NCBI GenBank assembly: GCA_016165875.1
Contig: JABBOT010000005.1
Span: 23,442,627-23,506,626, forward strand
Direction: 5' to 3'
DNA: 64,000 bases
Source of the DNA: Acanthopleura granulata
Lineage: Eukaryota; Mollusca; Polyplacophora; Chitonida; Chitonidae
The notes under the pieces were generated by a model. The model made no database searches. It saw only the letters and a program-made list of their open reading frames with translations, and had not been told where the DNA came from. Both the position numbers and the translations under genes were made by a program. Positions 30,301 to 37,780 of the stretch are shown here, piece by piece (position 1 is the first letter of the stretch; every line of letters begins with the position of its first letter).

Positions 30301-33300
30301 TTATCCTATTCGTGTTTTACACTGTAATAAAGAATATTTCACTCATACAATGACAGCCAGCATTATGGTGTGAGGAAATTGGGCGGGAACCGGGGGAAAC
30401 CCAAGACCCTCCATAGGTTGCTGGTGGACCTTCCCAAGTATGGCCAAAGAAGAAGCCAGCATGAGCTGGGCTTGAACTGGCCACACTGGTGAGACGCGCC
30501 TAGGTCATTACTTCACATTGGTGCGCTAACCCCCCTTGGCCATGTAAGCGCCCAGAAAGAGTGAGATCAGGAATTTAATATCAACAATAGGTTGTCTATC
30601 ACTTTCACAAGGCTCATCATGTAGTAGGACTTTTTTTTTACCTCCAACGATAAAAGAGTCTGAACTCAAAACTCCCCATTCAATGCAGTAATTAAACACC
30701 CACATACATGTACACACAGTTGTGGCGTCACCATGCGTTCACTGACTCATACATGTGGAGGATTCACTTCCCTACATTGAGCATTTTAATTTAAAAATTA
30801 ACCATTTTCTTATTTCTCCAGCATTTCAGATTTCCTTTTAGAGTAGTGCATGTAATCTCACCACACCCCTTGACACCCCTCAAATTTTCCCCATTTAACA
30901 TTCAGAAGGAACCTAACAGGAGAATTCTGCACATTGAACTAGGTTGTGTGCTGACGTATTAGTCACATGTATACTGAAGTAGACTGAAAATAGAAACACA
31001 CATGTACACTGATACATGTAGGACAGCTTGAAAACAGAAATGCACATGAACACTAATACATGTCAGACAGCCTGAAAACAGAAACACACATGTACAATAA
31101 TACATGTAGGACAGCCTGAAAACAGAAACACACATGTACACTAATACATGTAGGACAGCCTGAAAACAGAAACACACATGTACACTAATACATGTAGGAT
31201 AGCCTTAAAACAGAAACACACATGTACACTAATACATGTCAGACAGCCTGAAAACAGAAACACACATGTACACTAATACATGTAGGACAGCCTGAAAACA
31301 GAAACACACATGTACACTAATACATGTAGGATAGCCTTAAAACAGAAACACACATGTACACTAATACATGTCAGACAGCCTGAAAACAGAAACACACATG
31401 TACACTAATACATGTCAGACAGCCTGAAAACAGAAACACACATGTACACTAATACATGTCAGACAGCCTGAAAACAGAAACACACATGTACACTGATACA
31501 TGTAGGACAGCCTGAAAACAGAAATGCACATGTACACTAATACATGTCAGACAGCCTGAAAAAAGAAACACAGATGTACACTAATACAAGTCCGACAGCC
31601 TGAAACTAGAAACACAGATGTACACTAATACATGTAGGACAGCCTGAAAACACACATGTACACTAATACATGTATTACATCTCTATATAATGTACAGTGT
31701 GTGTGAAGTGTTTGAGAGAAAAAAAAATCTGTAACAGACAGGTACATGTACATACAATCTAGCAGCAAAATACACAGAGAAACCTTAGAACTGGAGAGAT
31801 GCATTGTTATACTTCCCAGTTTCTATCTTGAAATCCTACACAGCCTTATACACACATGTACCTAGCGTGATCATGAACCTGTCCCATTTAGGTTCCCTAT
31901 TCTTCCCTCTCCGGTTTCACGAAAACTATCTTAGAAAGTTAGAGTTTAAAATCAGGCTTAGTTTTACCTTCAAAACAGTTCATTGTGCTAAAATTCCAAC
32001 ATATCTTGGCAGGTTTTATTTAATTTGAACACTGAGAGTTATATTAAACTTTCATTTCAAAGGTTTCAAAAATTAAGGCTTACATTCAAAACTGAATTAT
32101 GGAATACCATGCCACAAGGTAAAACTACATGTGTAATTTGGTGGGGGGGTGGGGGTGGGGGGGTGGAGTGGGGGAGCATGTATGCGTGCATGTTTGTAAA
32201 TTCCAATGTGAAATATTTTGCCAGTCTTATTGCTTAATACCACCTTGTTTTCCTGGCATTTTCAATTGGTCATTGCAATGCAACTATACACATGACAACA
32301 TCGCTTTTTCCCCTCGAGAGTCTAATTTCCATCTTGATTCGTCCCGTGACCCATTACTGTCAGGCCATACGTTGCAGTGTTGGACTGAAACAGCGTTTTC
32401 TTGCAAGGTTTACAACCAGACAGCCCACTTTGCAGAATTTCAGCCAATGAATAAGTAAAGCCCTTCTTCGCTCTGACACAGTTATTGTCTGTGTATGAAC
32501 AATTATGACCATGCTTGTAATAAACACCAATACATATTCATACATATTTTTATATACATGAACTACATGTACAATAGCCTTACTGCAGCCTAAATACAGT
32601 GATTAGCCATCAACTTTTATAACAAGGGAATAATAACCTATCTCCCCACTAAATCCATTCTTCAACCAGTCACTAGGGAGAAAAAATTATTCACAGAACA
32701 AATACAGAGCAGCAATGAATATGTCTCAGCCACAAATGCATGACATGTAATCAAGACCCACTTCTGTTATTTTGAAATCACATACTGTACATATACATGA
32801 AGTATACATGAAGTAATAATTACGTTATAATTATAGCATAACATATATAAATAGCACAGACCACCAACCCTTGAACAATGCAGACCACCAGCTCTTGAAC
32901 AATGCAGACCACCTTCCCTTGAACAATGCAGACCACCAGTCCCTGAACAATGCAGACCAGTCCCTGAACAATGCAGACCACCAGTCCCTGAACAATGCAG
33001 ACCACCAGCCTGGAAACAATGCAGACCACCTTCCCTTGAACAATGCAGACCACCTTCCCTTGAACAATGCAGACCACCAGTCCCTGAACAATGCAGACCA
33101 CCAGTCTCTGAACAATGCAGACCACCAGCCCTTGAACAATGCAGACCACCAGCCTGGAAACAATGCAGACCACTAGCCGTTGGACAATACAGATCACCAG
33201 CCCTGGAACAATGCAGACCACCAATCCTTGAATAATGCAGACCACCAGTCTCTGAACAATGCAGACCACCAATCCTTGAATAATGCGGACCACTAGCCTT

Positions 33301-36300
33301 TGAACAATGCACATCATCAGTTCTGGAAGAATGCAAACCACCAGCCCTTAAAACAACCACAAGCATGAACCTAGCTTTCTGAGGACTTGAGCTGGCAGTC
33401 AGGAAGTTTCTCAGGTGTCAGAAGGGTACACAGGATTATAATGATCTCTCCATAGTTTTCAAACATAAACACCAATCAAATAAGTTATGAACACAAAAAT
33501 GTACATGCAAAATGAAGTGTTTTCAACTCGTTTGTACATGTATCAGGGGGCAATATAGTACTCAGAGTCAAGATTCATTTAAGTCTAGAATAGATGTAGG
33601 TGACCTAAGTATGGGGGCATTTCCTTCTTGCCTTGACAAGCATTTTGATATAGACTTTATATGTACATTTATTAACAAACATTAACTTAATAGTATTTTG
33701 GCTTTACAAATAGCTTTGGTACATAATATTATACTAACAAGGAAATGGTAATTTCAAAACTGTACCTTCAGACCTTCAATTCAACAGTGTAGAATGAAGC
33801 TTTAATCTACATGTAAGTCTATTGCAAACAGTATCTTAAAACTTTCCAGATACTGTCTACGAGACAGAAACTACTGACCAGGGAAAAGGAGATGATGAAA
33901 TGAAAGTGAAAATGAATAAAACACCTGATGTCTTTGGTCTTCATTATGGGCTAAATACAAGCCAAACTGAGTAAAAGACAATCAAATACAAGCCAAAACT
34001 AGTAAAAGACAATCAAATACAAGCCAAAACAAATAAAAGACAATCAAATGGAAGGTATTACACAATGACACATGTACACCGGAAATGGACACTAGGAGGT
34101 ATTTAAACACAACTAATTTTGCATCATTTGAAACTGCAAGCTCACTCATCAAACCCGACAGGAAAAGGAAGTCAAGACAGTGAGACATGGCGAGATTAAT
34201 TAATTGTATTTTGATGCAGAAATTGGAAAAGGCTTAAAAACTGCTTGTTTCAAATCTTCAGCAAATCAAGCTCCTTTCAGAGAGCGCTACAATGAACACT
34301 CACTTCATGCTGCTCAAATGCTTTGAACTATCTGAGCAGTGTAGTTCTATAAGTGTGTAAATCACACTTCTGGTTTCCAGTAAGCTACATGAATGTCATG
34401 CAATAAGCATAGATCTGATTAAAAACAATAATTAAGTTAACAAGGGACTTGCTCTTTTTTATTTTTTTTTCTTTTCTGTTTTTTGGGGTATGTTGCCTAA
34501 TTGACCTGATTACAACCGTACCTCACGATCAAGTACAACTTTCCAGTGTGAGAGTATAGTGTATTATAGTGTATAAATAGTACACTGCATGTCAATGTCA
34601 TATATGGCCATCAGGATATTAATAAACTATGAGGCCTGTGTTTGTCAACACTGCCACCCGTCTGCAGATGTCTACATATATATATATATATATACATTTC
34701 CCTATGCTAACAGATAGCCTCTATTTGACAAACACAACAGACAGATAACAAACAAAGCATTCATGACTTTGTCTGAAACAGACAAAACACAAACAGTTTC
34801 AGCCTAACCTTGTCAACCTTAATGAAGTTCACAGGTGTTTTGATTAACGATTTGGATTTACATACACATCTGAAATATTATATCATACAGAGTTCATATT
34901 ACTACTTTAAGTGACACAAAGCACGCAGATAACGATTTTATTTATATCACAGCCACTTAATAATTACTAAAAGACATCATACTCGTAAAACTTACTGATA
35001 TCATACCACTCATGTACATATATAAAGAAACTTTAAACATCAAGTTTTGAAATTGGGTGCTAGGAAGTAGCTCTTTTTTCTTCAAACAGAAAAGAAGAAT
35101 GAAGTCAACTGGGGAAATACAGTAATATCCTATGATTTTCCGTGACTGCATACAAACATTGTTAAATAAATAAAATCTGGATCTACCCTATGCAGCACAA
35201 TGACCCAAAGCCTCCCACCAATGCGGTGGCTATGAGTTGAAGACCAGCTCATGCTGGCTTCCTCTCCTGCCGTGCATGGGAAGGTCTGCCAGCAACCTGT
35301 GGATGGTTGTGGGTTTCCCCCGCGCTCTTCTGGTCGCTGTCATATAAGTGAAATATTCTTGGTGTTTTACAGCGTAAAACACCAATTAAATAAATAAATA
35401 AATAAATAAATCTGGATCTATCAGTTTTCACAATTTTATGTTCCTGTCTACATAGACTTTCTTGACTTTGGACATTCGATGTAATACCATACACACTGAA
35501 AGAAAACCACCAACTCTCGGCAAGGTACTGACTAACTTTTTTTTGTTTCAAAGATATATAAACCACACTGTTTCAGGACAATGATGATGATGATGATCTC
35601 ACAATGACATTGTCACCAGGACACTATAAATAGTGAGAACAGAAAAATCCGTAAATTAACTGTTCAAGGCTGGGATTGGACAAGCACCAATTGTCTCAGC
35701 CACTGAAAGACACGCACCTTTACCATTTTGCCATGATCTGCTCCCTTTGTTCTTTTCATTTAATTACAAAAAAAGCACTTGTGTCAATAAAAGAAGAGAG
35801 ATGTGCATGTCACTTAAAGGAAAAACTATCAAATTCTATCAGTGTAGAGTACTTACTTGCTACAGAGTAAATTCCCCTGTCCAGGCTAGTGGCGCCCCCT
35901 ACTGGCTTAGCAGCAGCAGCTTTACCCTTTGGATATGGACTGGGAGGAATGGCTGCCAAGTCTGGATGAGTCTCAGGATGGTTTGCATTTAATAATAAGT
36001 TTGTGACATGCCCTTGCTGATGAATAACCTCGGCATTCTGGTACACGCTGTCTGTGTCAGAATCGGAGAGCCGTTGAGAACGTAAACAAGGGCCGGGTAC
36101 CTCGATCTGCTCTGCGTCTTTGTCCATTTCACTATAAACATTACCAGAGCTCAGATTGAAGGGATCAAACCCCTGATTTGATGAAGGTAACCCTGCAGGG
36201 AGGTCCCCTTCCACAGAGATGTCTGAGTTACCCATATCACTGATGCTGTTGTTCTCCAAGCCAAAGGGGTCAAAACGTCCTATGGTCATGGACAATCGGG

Positions 36301-37780
36301 CCTCCTCCGAGTGGCTGGAACTTTGGGTCCGTCCAGGGTCCAGCCCCTGGGGGCCGGATGAGGCAGTCTCCCTGTGAGGATTTAAGGGGTCAAACATATA
36401 CACACACGAATCCGGCCTTTGGGTAGACGAGGCAGCACTACCGCCTTGTGTTCCATGAAGCAAGGTCTCCGCTGGCTGGCCTGCGGAAGCAAATCCTCGC
36501 GACATGTCACCACGAGAGAGTTCGTATTGAGTCGCAGCAGATGAGGCAGCCCCTAAGTTTGCCTCATTAAATCTGGCACATTCTGTGGCAAAATCTGCAA
36601 AAGGGTCTGATTCTTGGAACGGATTGACAGCGGATCCGGAGAGATTGCTCAGCACAGATGACCTGTTTTCTGCAAGTGTTGGGGAGCCCTGCACCCGCGG
36701 TGGAACAGGGGGCAAGTTTGGCAAATTGTTCTCCAGGGGACCTCCGGGCAGGGGAGGTGGGTCAAACATTGGAGGGGGCATGTCAAATGAGGCAGTCGAA
36801 GCTCGGTCACCTATTGCATCACCAAACTCAAACTTACGATGAAGATCCTTTGGTGTCTCAAATTTCATCAACTCCTCGGGAGAAAGCTGTCGTTCCGGCT
36901 TCTTGGGTGGCAAAGTTTGCATCTGCCAGACCTGCTCGTAAATGCCACTGTCATCTGTGTTGTCCTCTGGGGTGCTCTCCGTGTCAGTGGGCGATTTGGC
37001 TGCAACAGGATCAAGTGTCTTCACTCCTGAGGTACTGTTTAATGCTGGCAAAGGCAAAGCCATGTGTGCAGGAGCACTAATTCCATCGGGTTTTGCCTCA
37101 GGCTGACGAACAATTGATGAGCTACTATTTCCAGTAAAATATGGGACTTTGGAAGCGTGTCCATCAGCCGCCGGGAAACTGTCATCAGCATCAGTGGATT
37201 CAGCGGCTGTGACTCCTTCGATGGACACCATGGGTTTTGGCGTCTTTGAGCGTGGTTTGGGAATGGGCTTGACCTTCACCTCACTGCTCGGACTGCTGTC
37301 ATTGGACCGTGACCCCGTGCTGATCTTGGACAGGCTTTCGTTTGACTTTGACCCAGTGCTGGTGAGGGACGTTCGAGATACGCTTTTCCGTGGTTTAGGT
37401 TGTGGCCTCTCTGCAGACTGGGCCTTTTCGAGGTCGCTGAGCTGTACTTTACGAGAGCTTGCAGCTCCTTTCGGAGGCAGGGACGGTGGTGTCCCAGTGC
37501 TATCCGCAAGCTCATCTTGAAAATCAAGATTCTCATAGGGGTGGTCGGACGTAGGGCCCGTTTTAGGCGTCTCTTTCTCCATGCTAGCTGGAAGATGGGC
37601 CAGAATCCGCTTGATGTGACCAGCCAAGAAAATTCCCATGCGAAGAAGCTTCTGTTCGTCTAGGCCATGGCATTGTGAGACAATGCGAAAGCCAGCCTTT
37701 TCAAAAGCAGCTGTATACTGGCCCAAATGGATTCTGGATAACCAGGAATCAACGCTCTCTGACCCCATCCTCCATTACAA
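76..37780 (-). CDS. ARAP: ARAP-family Arf-GAP/Rho-GAP/ANK/PH protein, 25 coding exons, 3' part outside window
   Basis: Large signalling protein. ARAPs are PIP3-responsive GTPase-activating proteins for Arf (and, through a RhoGAP domain not in this window, Rho) GTPases acting at membranes. I joined exons by hand using GT..AG borders and consistent phase: 37768-35857, 23679-23585, 20760-20717, 20387-20309, 18845-18783, 17809-17734, 17143-17091, 16741-16604, 16036-15930, 15270-15186, 14781-14721, 14280-14227, 13605-13520, 11431-11249, 11061-10993, 10344-10267, 9831-9780, 6456-6428, 6302-6230, 5834-5773, 3032-3003, 1732-1665, 992-884, 370-281 and 132-76. The sum is 3753 nt, 1251 codons with no internal stop. 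Domain order SAM, PH1, PH2, Arf-GAP, ANK, PH3, PH4 is diagnostic of ARAP1/2/3. Which vertebrate paralogue is nearest cannot be decided here. The exon at 9831-9780 is the weakest; the rest read as clear family sequence. Confidence 0.93.
884..6456 (-). CDS. ARAP: ARAP PH3 domain exons (six)
   Basis: Exons 6456-6428 (29 nt, MTRLTDSPT), 6302-6230, 5834-5773, 3032-3003 (30 nt, ALNDAHAMDR), 1732-1665 and 992-884. Key blocks are CQQGFLYKTGSNRK joined to DFLRRWCQLEHGSLSYFLDD, then YAYSFELSTT, NRLFLFATDIVEDRLSWLRA: a PH fold with the basic RRW second strand and the C-terminal Trp helix. Two micro-exons of 29 and 30 nt are included; both have usable borders and fit the phase. A SINE is inserted beside the donor of exon 1732-1665, and a minisatellite abuts the donor of exon 5834-5773. 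Confidence 0.88.
1417..1650 (+). mobile_element. tRNA-derived SINE, sense copy with 11-bp target duplication
   Basis: 5'-shortened copy of the main dispersed family: B-box-like GTTCAAGTC, body CTGCCAGCAACCTGCAGATG, GGTTTCCTCCCACCATAATG, tail of AAATAAATGAATG type. Flanked by AAAGCATAACT at 1406-1416 and 1651-1661. The right duplicate overlaps the donor of the ARAP exon ending at 1665. Confidence 0.85.
1933..2110. mobile_element. Diverged copy of the 163-bp inverted-repeat element
   Basis: Left GAAGTCTGAAAATAGGTGTC, right TTGTCAGGCATCTATTTCCA then GACCTG; the central CCAATACTTATCCC part is unrelated or diverged. Confidence 0.7.
2455..2672. repeat. Direct repeat spaced about 144 bp
   Basis: CTGAATAATACACAGGTGAA with ATTCTTTA occurs near 2459 and 2603, followed by related TTTCGTCAGCAAA and TTTTGTCAGCAAA. 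Confidence 0.75.
3256..3365 (-). mobile_element. SINE fragment (3' part)
   Basis: TTTATTTATTTGATTGCTG, CTCAAGAATATTTCACC and GGTGGGAGGAAACTGG identify the tail end of the main SINE family. Confidence 0.7.
3600..4805 (+). repeat. Long dispersed repeat, copy 1
   Basis: Shares long, colinear stretches with 60.93-61.64 kb: AACATGACCTAATTCCGAC, TGTGCCACTTTTGTGTGG, TCTCACTGGGATGAAAG and GGAACAGCG-like ends. It contains an extra 350-400 bp near 3.73-4.2 kb absent from copy 2. No coding signal was recognised; the element type is unknown. Confidence 0.8.
5188..5335 (-). mobile_element. SINE fragment
   Basis: TTATTTGATTGATGTCTTAT, CGTACTCAAGAATATTTT and CATGACCATCCGCAGGCTGC match the family. Confidence 0.75.
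5535..5762. repeat. Irregular ~25-bp minisatellite abutting an ARAP donor
   Basis: Eight or so units of the kind GAACAAAGACCAGCTAGTA, GAACAAAGATCATCTAGTAC, ATTGGACAATGATAAGCTAG end about 10 bp from the donor of ARAP exon 5834-5773. Confidence 0.8.
8633..8720 (-). mobile_element. SINE fragment, diverged
   Basis: ATATTCAAGAATATTTCACA and CAGTCAGTTTTATGTG only. Confidence 0.45.
8816..9024. mobile_element. Inverted-repeat element with CCTCAACCTTTTC ends, copy 1
   Basis: Left AATTCCTCAACCTTTTCACA; right AACATGTGAAAAGACTGAAG. The interior shares CAGAATAATGCCTTTAGAAT with the copy at 28.7 kb. Confidence 0.75.
9780..9831 (-). CDS. ARAP: Candidate 52-nt ARAP linker exon
   Basis: A strong donor (GGAG|GTAAGT, from 9779) and an open stretch that begins exactly after an in-frame TAG overlapping the presumed acceptor (ACTAG|TAC). 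Its length (52 nt, phase 0 to 1) is what is needed to connect the ankyrin exon to the 29-nt exon at 6456-6428. The peptide (HLSCLDDSWLLCFGAG) shows no family similarity that I recognise, and the acceptor has a poor pyrimidine tract. Transcript evidence would decide it. Confidence 0.4.
10267..11061 (-). CDS. ARAP: ARAP ankyrin-like segment (two exons)
   Basis: Exons 11061-10993 (ELLRMAETDDVLKTMQILF) and 10344-10267 (GSDGKTAFEIAKDAGQSL) follow the Arf-GAP domain in phase 0, as in the family, where degenerate ankyrin repeats pack against the GAP domain. For the second exon the acceptor GGGTTTCAG before ATCTTG is used; a nearer CACAG would break the frame. Confidence 0.85.
11249..14781 (-). CDS. 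ARAP: ARAP Arf-GAP zinc-finger domain exons (four)
   Basis: Exons 14781-14721, 14280-14227, 13605-13520 and 11431-11249. Together they give the Arf-GAP signature: NQWCVDCRAPKPHWAAVNLG followed by IVLCKKCAG and IHRELG. Visible are the four zinc ligands (CxxC, 16 residues, CxxC) and the Arg in IHRELG at the position of the catalytic arginine finger, so the domain should be active. SRVKSLRMD, then NENANNFWEF and KYKLRKFC follow as usual for the family. A 1.5 kb satellite array lies in the intron between the third and fourth exons. Confidence 0.95.
11930..13440. repeat. Higher-order satellite, 92-bp unit made of three related 28-32 bp subunits
   Basis: Plus-strand subunits all begin TTGGTCAG: one with GACAGGGTGTTCGATC, one with GGGAGTCTCATC, one with GTTAGATAGGTTGTCAAATC. 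About 14 regular 92-bp units span roughly 11.95-13.23 kb, then decay into irregular copies near 13.44 kb, close to the ARAP Arf-GAP exon. Open frames across it are repeat artefacts. Confidence 0.93.
13785..13905 (-). mobile_element. SINE fragment, diverged
   Basis: TTTATTTATTTGACTGATTA, AAGAATTTTTCACATATACC and GGGGAGGAAACCAGCGTG. It lies between two ARAP Arf-GAP exons. Confidence 0.6.
14038..14145 (-). mobile_element. SINE fragment
   Basis: CACTGGTGTTTTACGCCTCA, CTCAAGAATATTTTGC and ATAATGGTGGGGTTAACCGG. Confidence 0.65.
14428..14637. mobile_element. Inverted-repeat element with CTTCAACCTTTTC ends, related copy
   Basis: Left AATCTTCAACCTTTTCAATC; right GGTTGAAAAGGTTAAAGAAT. The ends match the family but the interior differs from the other copies. 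Confidence 0.6.
15186..16741 (-). CDS. ARAP: ARAP PH2 domain exons (three)
   Basis: Exons 16741-16604, 16036-15930 and 15270-15186. The first opens with a short linker (PPPDGIKSGGR) and then GFVKIDGIKNKCFMAIKKD and ILCYYNNYE. The second carries the middle strands, and the third ends with TQDWKLAIEDAIAEGL, the PH C-terminal helix with conserved Trp. The donor of the second exon lies in TTTGTGTGAGT; phase requires GT|GTGAGT. A 33-bp tandem duplication sits just inside the intron after the first exon. Confidence 0.9.
15604..15820. mobile_element. Inverted-repeat element with CCTAAAATTTC ends
   Basis: Left CTAAATGACCTAAAATTTCC, right GTGAAATTTTAGGTCATGAA, with shared interior GAGAGTTTTATTGATTTTAG and ATGACATTTGATTTGCTTCT. 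Other copies are at 43.17, 54.67 and 56.83 kb. Confidence 0.8.
16060..16165 (-). mobile_element. SINE fragment, diverged
   Basis: CCCAAGAATATTTCACTTAT and CGGCAGCCAGCTGTACAGTG, about 25 bp upstream of the acceptor of ARAP exon 16036-15930. Confidence 0.55.
16385..16480 (+). mobile_element. SINE fragment, sense
   Basis: CGCCAGCAACCTGCAGATGG, TTCCTCCCACCATAATGCTG and TCATATAAGTGAAACACTG. Confidence 0.65.
16504..16580. repeat. 33-bp tandem duplication beside an ARAP donor
   Basis: AATGAAAGTATTTCAGTACA with ATTATTCCCTGGT occurs twice head to tail, 25 bp from the donor of exon 16741-16604. Confidence 0.9.
17091..20760 (-). CDS. ARAP: ARAP PH1 domain exons (five)
   Basis: Exons 20760-20717, 20387-20309, 18845-18783, 17809-17734 and 17143-17091 join in phase (0, 2, 0, 0, 1, 0) to a complete pleckstrin-homology fold of about 100 residues. 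Landmarks are SGYLQKQGG (first strand), KGWRRRWVIFNGEDLRYY (second and third strands, with the basic cluster expected at the phosphoinositide site), FRFKVVTANRVYIFAADT and the C-terminal helix ENHLWSSTIMEAI with its conserved Trp. In ARAPs the first PH domain binds PIP3 and controls Arf-GAP activity; that role is inferred here. Confidence 0.93.
18500..18630 (-). mobile_element. SINE fragment
   Basis: TTTATTTATTTGATTGGTGT followed by ACGACCATCCGCAGG; the centre is partly deleted. Confidence 0.65.
19102..19879. mobile_element. Foldback element with inverted repeats of more than 240 bp
   Basis: The left arm from TAGCTCTAGTGGGCTTACC is mirrored by the right arm ending GGTAAGCCCTCTAGAGCTA. The pairing continues through TTAGATTATTATCTATAGA, CTACCCCCTGCA, CTGTCCCTCTCAGTTTGA, AAAACATTTATTTC, CCCACATGTCTAAGCTGTT and, further in, TTGACATCTACGTCATC. 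A loop of roughly 230 bp shows no coding capacity. Flanks TTCACAGT and GTCACAGT suggest an 8-bp target duplication, as made by hAT or P-type transposases; the superfamily is uncertain. Confidence 0.9.
20157..20242 (-). mobile_element. SINE fragment
   Basis: TTTTATTTGATTGGTATTTG, GTACTCGAGAATATTTCACT and CGACCAGCATTATAGTGGGA, in the intron just left of the ARAP PH1 exon 20387-20309. Confidence 0.65.
21240..21375 (-). mobile_element. SINE fragment, diverged
   Basis: CTTATTGGTGTTTTATGCCG, TATGGTGGGAGGAAACCCTG and AGGTTGTTAGCAGGCGTTCC. Confidence 0.6.
23585..23679 (-). CDS. ARAP: ARAP linker exon between SAM/Pro-rich part and PH1
   Basis: A 95-nt exon with acceptor TTTGTTTCAG and donor GTAAAC. 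It starts in phase 1, completing the codon left open by the first coding exon, and ends in phase 0. It reads SDLAGGDVDHSSGSPDKTGE and then TRIPILRTTSV, a Gly/Ser/Asp-rich stretch with no recognisable domain. It is flanked by a 12.2 kb intron upstream and a 2.8 kb intron downstream. Confidence 0.75.
25433..25682 (-). mobile_element. tRNA-derived SINE, near full length
   Basis: On the minus strand it starts with a tRNA-like head (CTGAGGGAGTTAGCGCACTT; A-box region), has a B-box-like region, the conserved middle GTCTGCCAGCTCAACCTGC and an A-rich tail TATAAATAAATAC. It shows that the family is tRNA-derived. Confidence 0.8.
28688..28874. mobile_element. Inverted-repeat element with CCTCAACCTTTTC ends, copy 2
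   Basis: Left TTATTCCTCAACCTTTTCGT; right AACATGAGAAGAGGTTGAAG; interior CAGAATAATGCCTTCAGAAT as in copy 1. Confidence 0.75.
30293..30548 (-). mobile_element. tRNA-derived SINE, near full length
   Basis: Minus-strand head CATGGCCAAGGGGGGTTAGC, B-box-like CCAGTTCAAGCCCAG, middle GTCCACCAGCAACCTATGG, CCATAATGCTGGCTGTCATT, tail ATAAATAAATTTC. It lies in the 12.2 kb ARAP intron. Confidence 0.82.
30970..31672. repeat. 44-bp minisatellite, about 16 copies, with internal palindrome
   Basis: Unit GACAGCCTGAAAACAGAAAC plus ACACATGTACACTAATACAT plus GTAG. Each unit holds the inverted pair ACATGTA...TACATGT able to form a short hairpin. Variants alternate TGTAGGA and TGTCAGA. Confidence 0.92.
32141..32176 (+). 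other. G-run tract with quadruplex potential in an ARAP intron
   Basis: TGGGGGGGTGGGGGTGGGGG and a further GTGGAGTGGGGG. On the ARAP sense strand this is a C-rich tract. Confidence 0.6.
32855..33355. repeat. 24-bp minisatellite, about 20 copies
   Basis: Unit CCCTGAACAATGCAGACCAC plus CAGT, with CTTGAACAATG and TGGAAACAATG variants. Because 24 is a multiple of three, long open frames appear on both strands; they are not genes. Confidence 0.93.
33955..34050. repeat. Three tandem ~33-36 bp units
   Basis: AAATACAAGCCAAAACTAGT with AAAAGACAATC repeats three times with small changes. Confidence 0.8.
35186..35407 (+). mobile_element. tRNA-derived SINE, sense copy with 13-bp target duplication
   Basis: Reads GCCTCCCACCAATGCGGTGG, GCTCATGCTGGCTTCCTCTC, GTCTGCCAGCAACCTG and then CACCAATTAAATAAATAAAT as tail. 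Flanked by AAATCTGGATCTA at 35173-35185 and 35408-35420. This is one of the better conserved copies in the window. Confidence 0.88.
35857..37780 (-). CDS. ARAP: ARAP first coding exon: SAM domain and Pro/Ser-rich linker
   Basis: ATG at 37768-37766 follows a 3' splice site (AG at 37782-37781), so at least one non-coding upstream exon is implied. It encodes 637 codons plus one base; the donor is GTAAGT from 35856. Residues about 4-66 form a SAM domain (DSWLSRIHLGQYTAAFEKAG, then LLRMGIFLAGHIKRI). The rest is low-complexity linker with interaction motifs: two PxxxPR sites (PQPKPR near residue 123, PIPKPR near 168) of the type bound by CIN85/CD2AP SH3 domains, proline stretches near 330-358, an NPF near 382 and several DPF/DPL motifs (endocytic adaptor style), and repeated tyrosines in YENL, IYEQV, VYMFD, VYSEM and VYQNA contexts. 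The motifs are visible; their use is inferred. This is the GC-richest exon of the gene. Confidence 0.92.

Larger units (their letters stand above)
23680..35856. other. 12.2 kb ARAP intron
   Basis: Holds three SINE copies (25.4, 30.3, 35.2 kb), an inverted-repeat element (28.7 kb), the 44-bp and 24-bp minisatellites and a G-run tract. I saw no nested gene: open frames here are short and overlap repeats or lack any family similarity. Confidence 0.7.

Noticed and set aside
32767..33366. 199-aa and 173-aa open frames on the minus strand and a 101-aa frame on the plus strand
   Set aside because: They arise because the 24-bp minisatellite unit is a multiple of three; the peptides are pure repeats (GGLHCSR type) in every frame and have no start context or splice structure.
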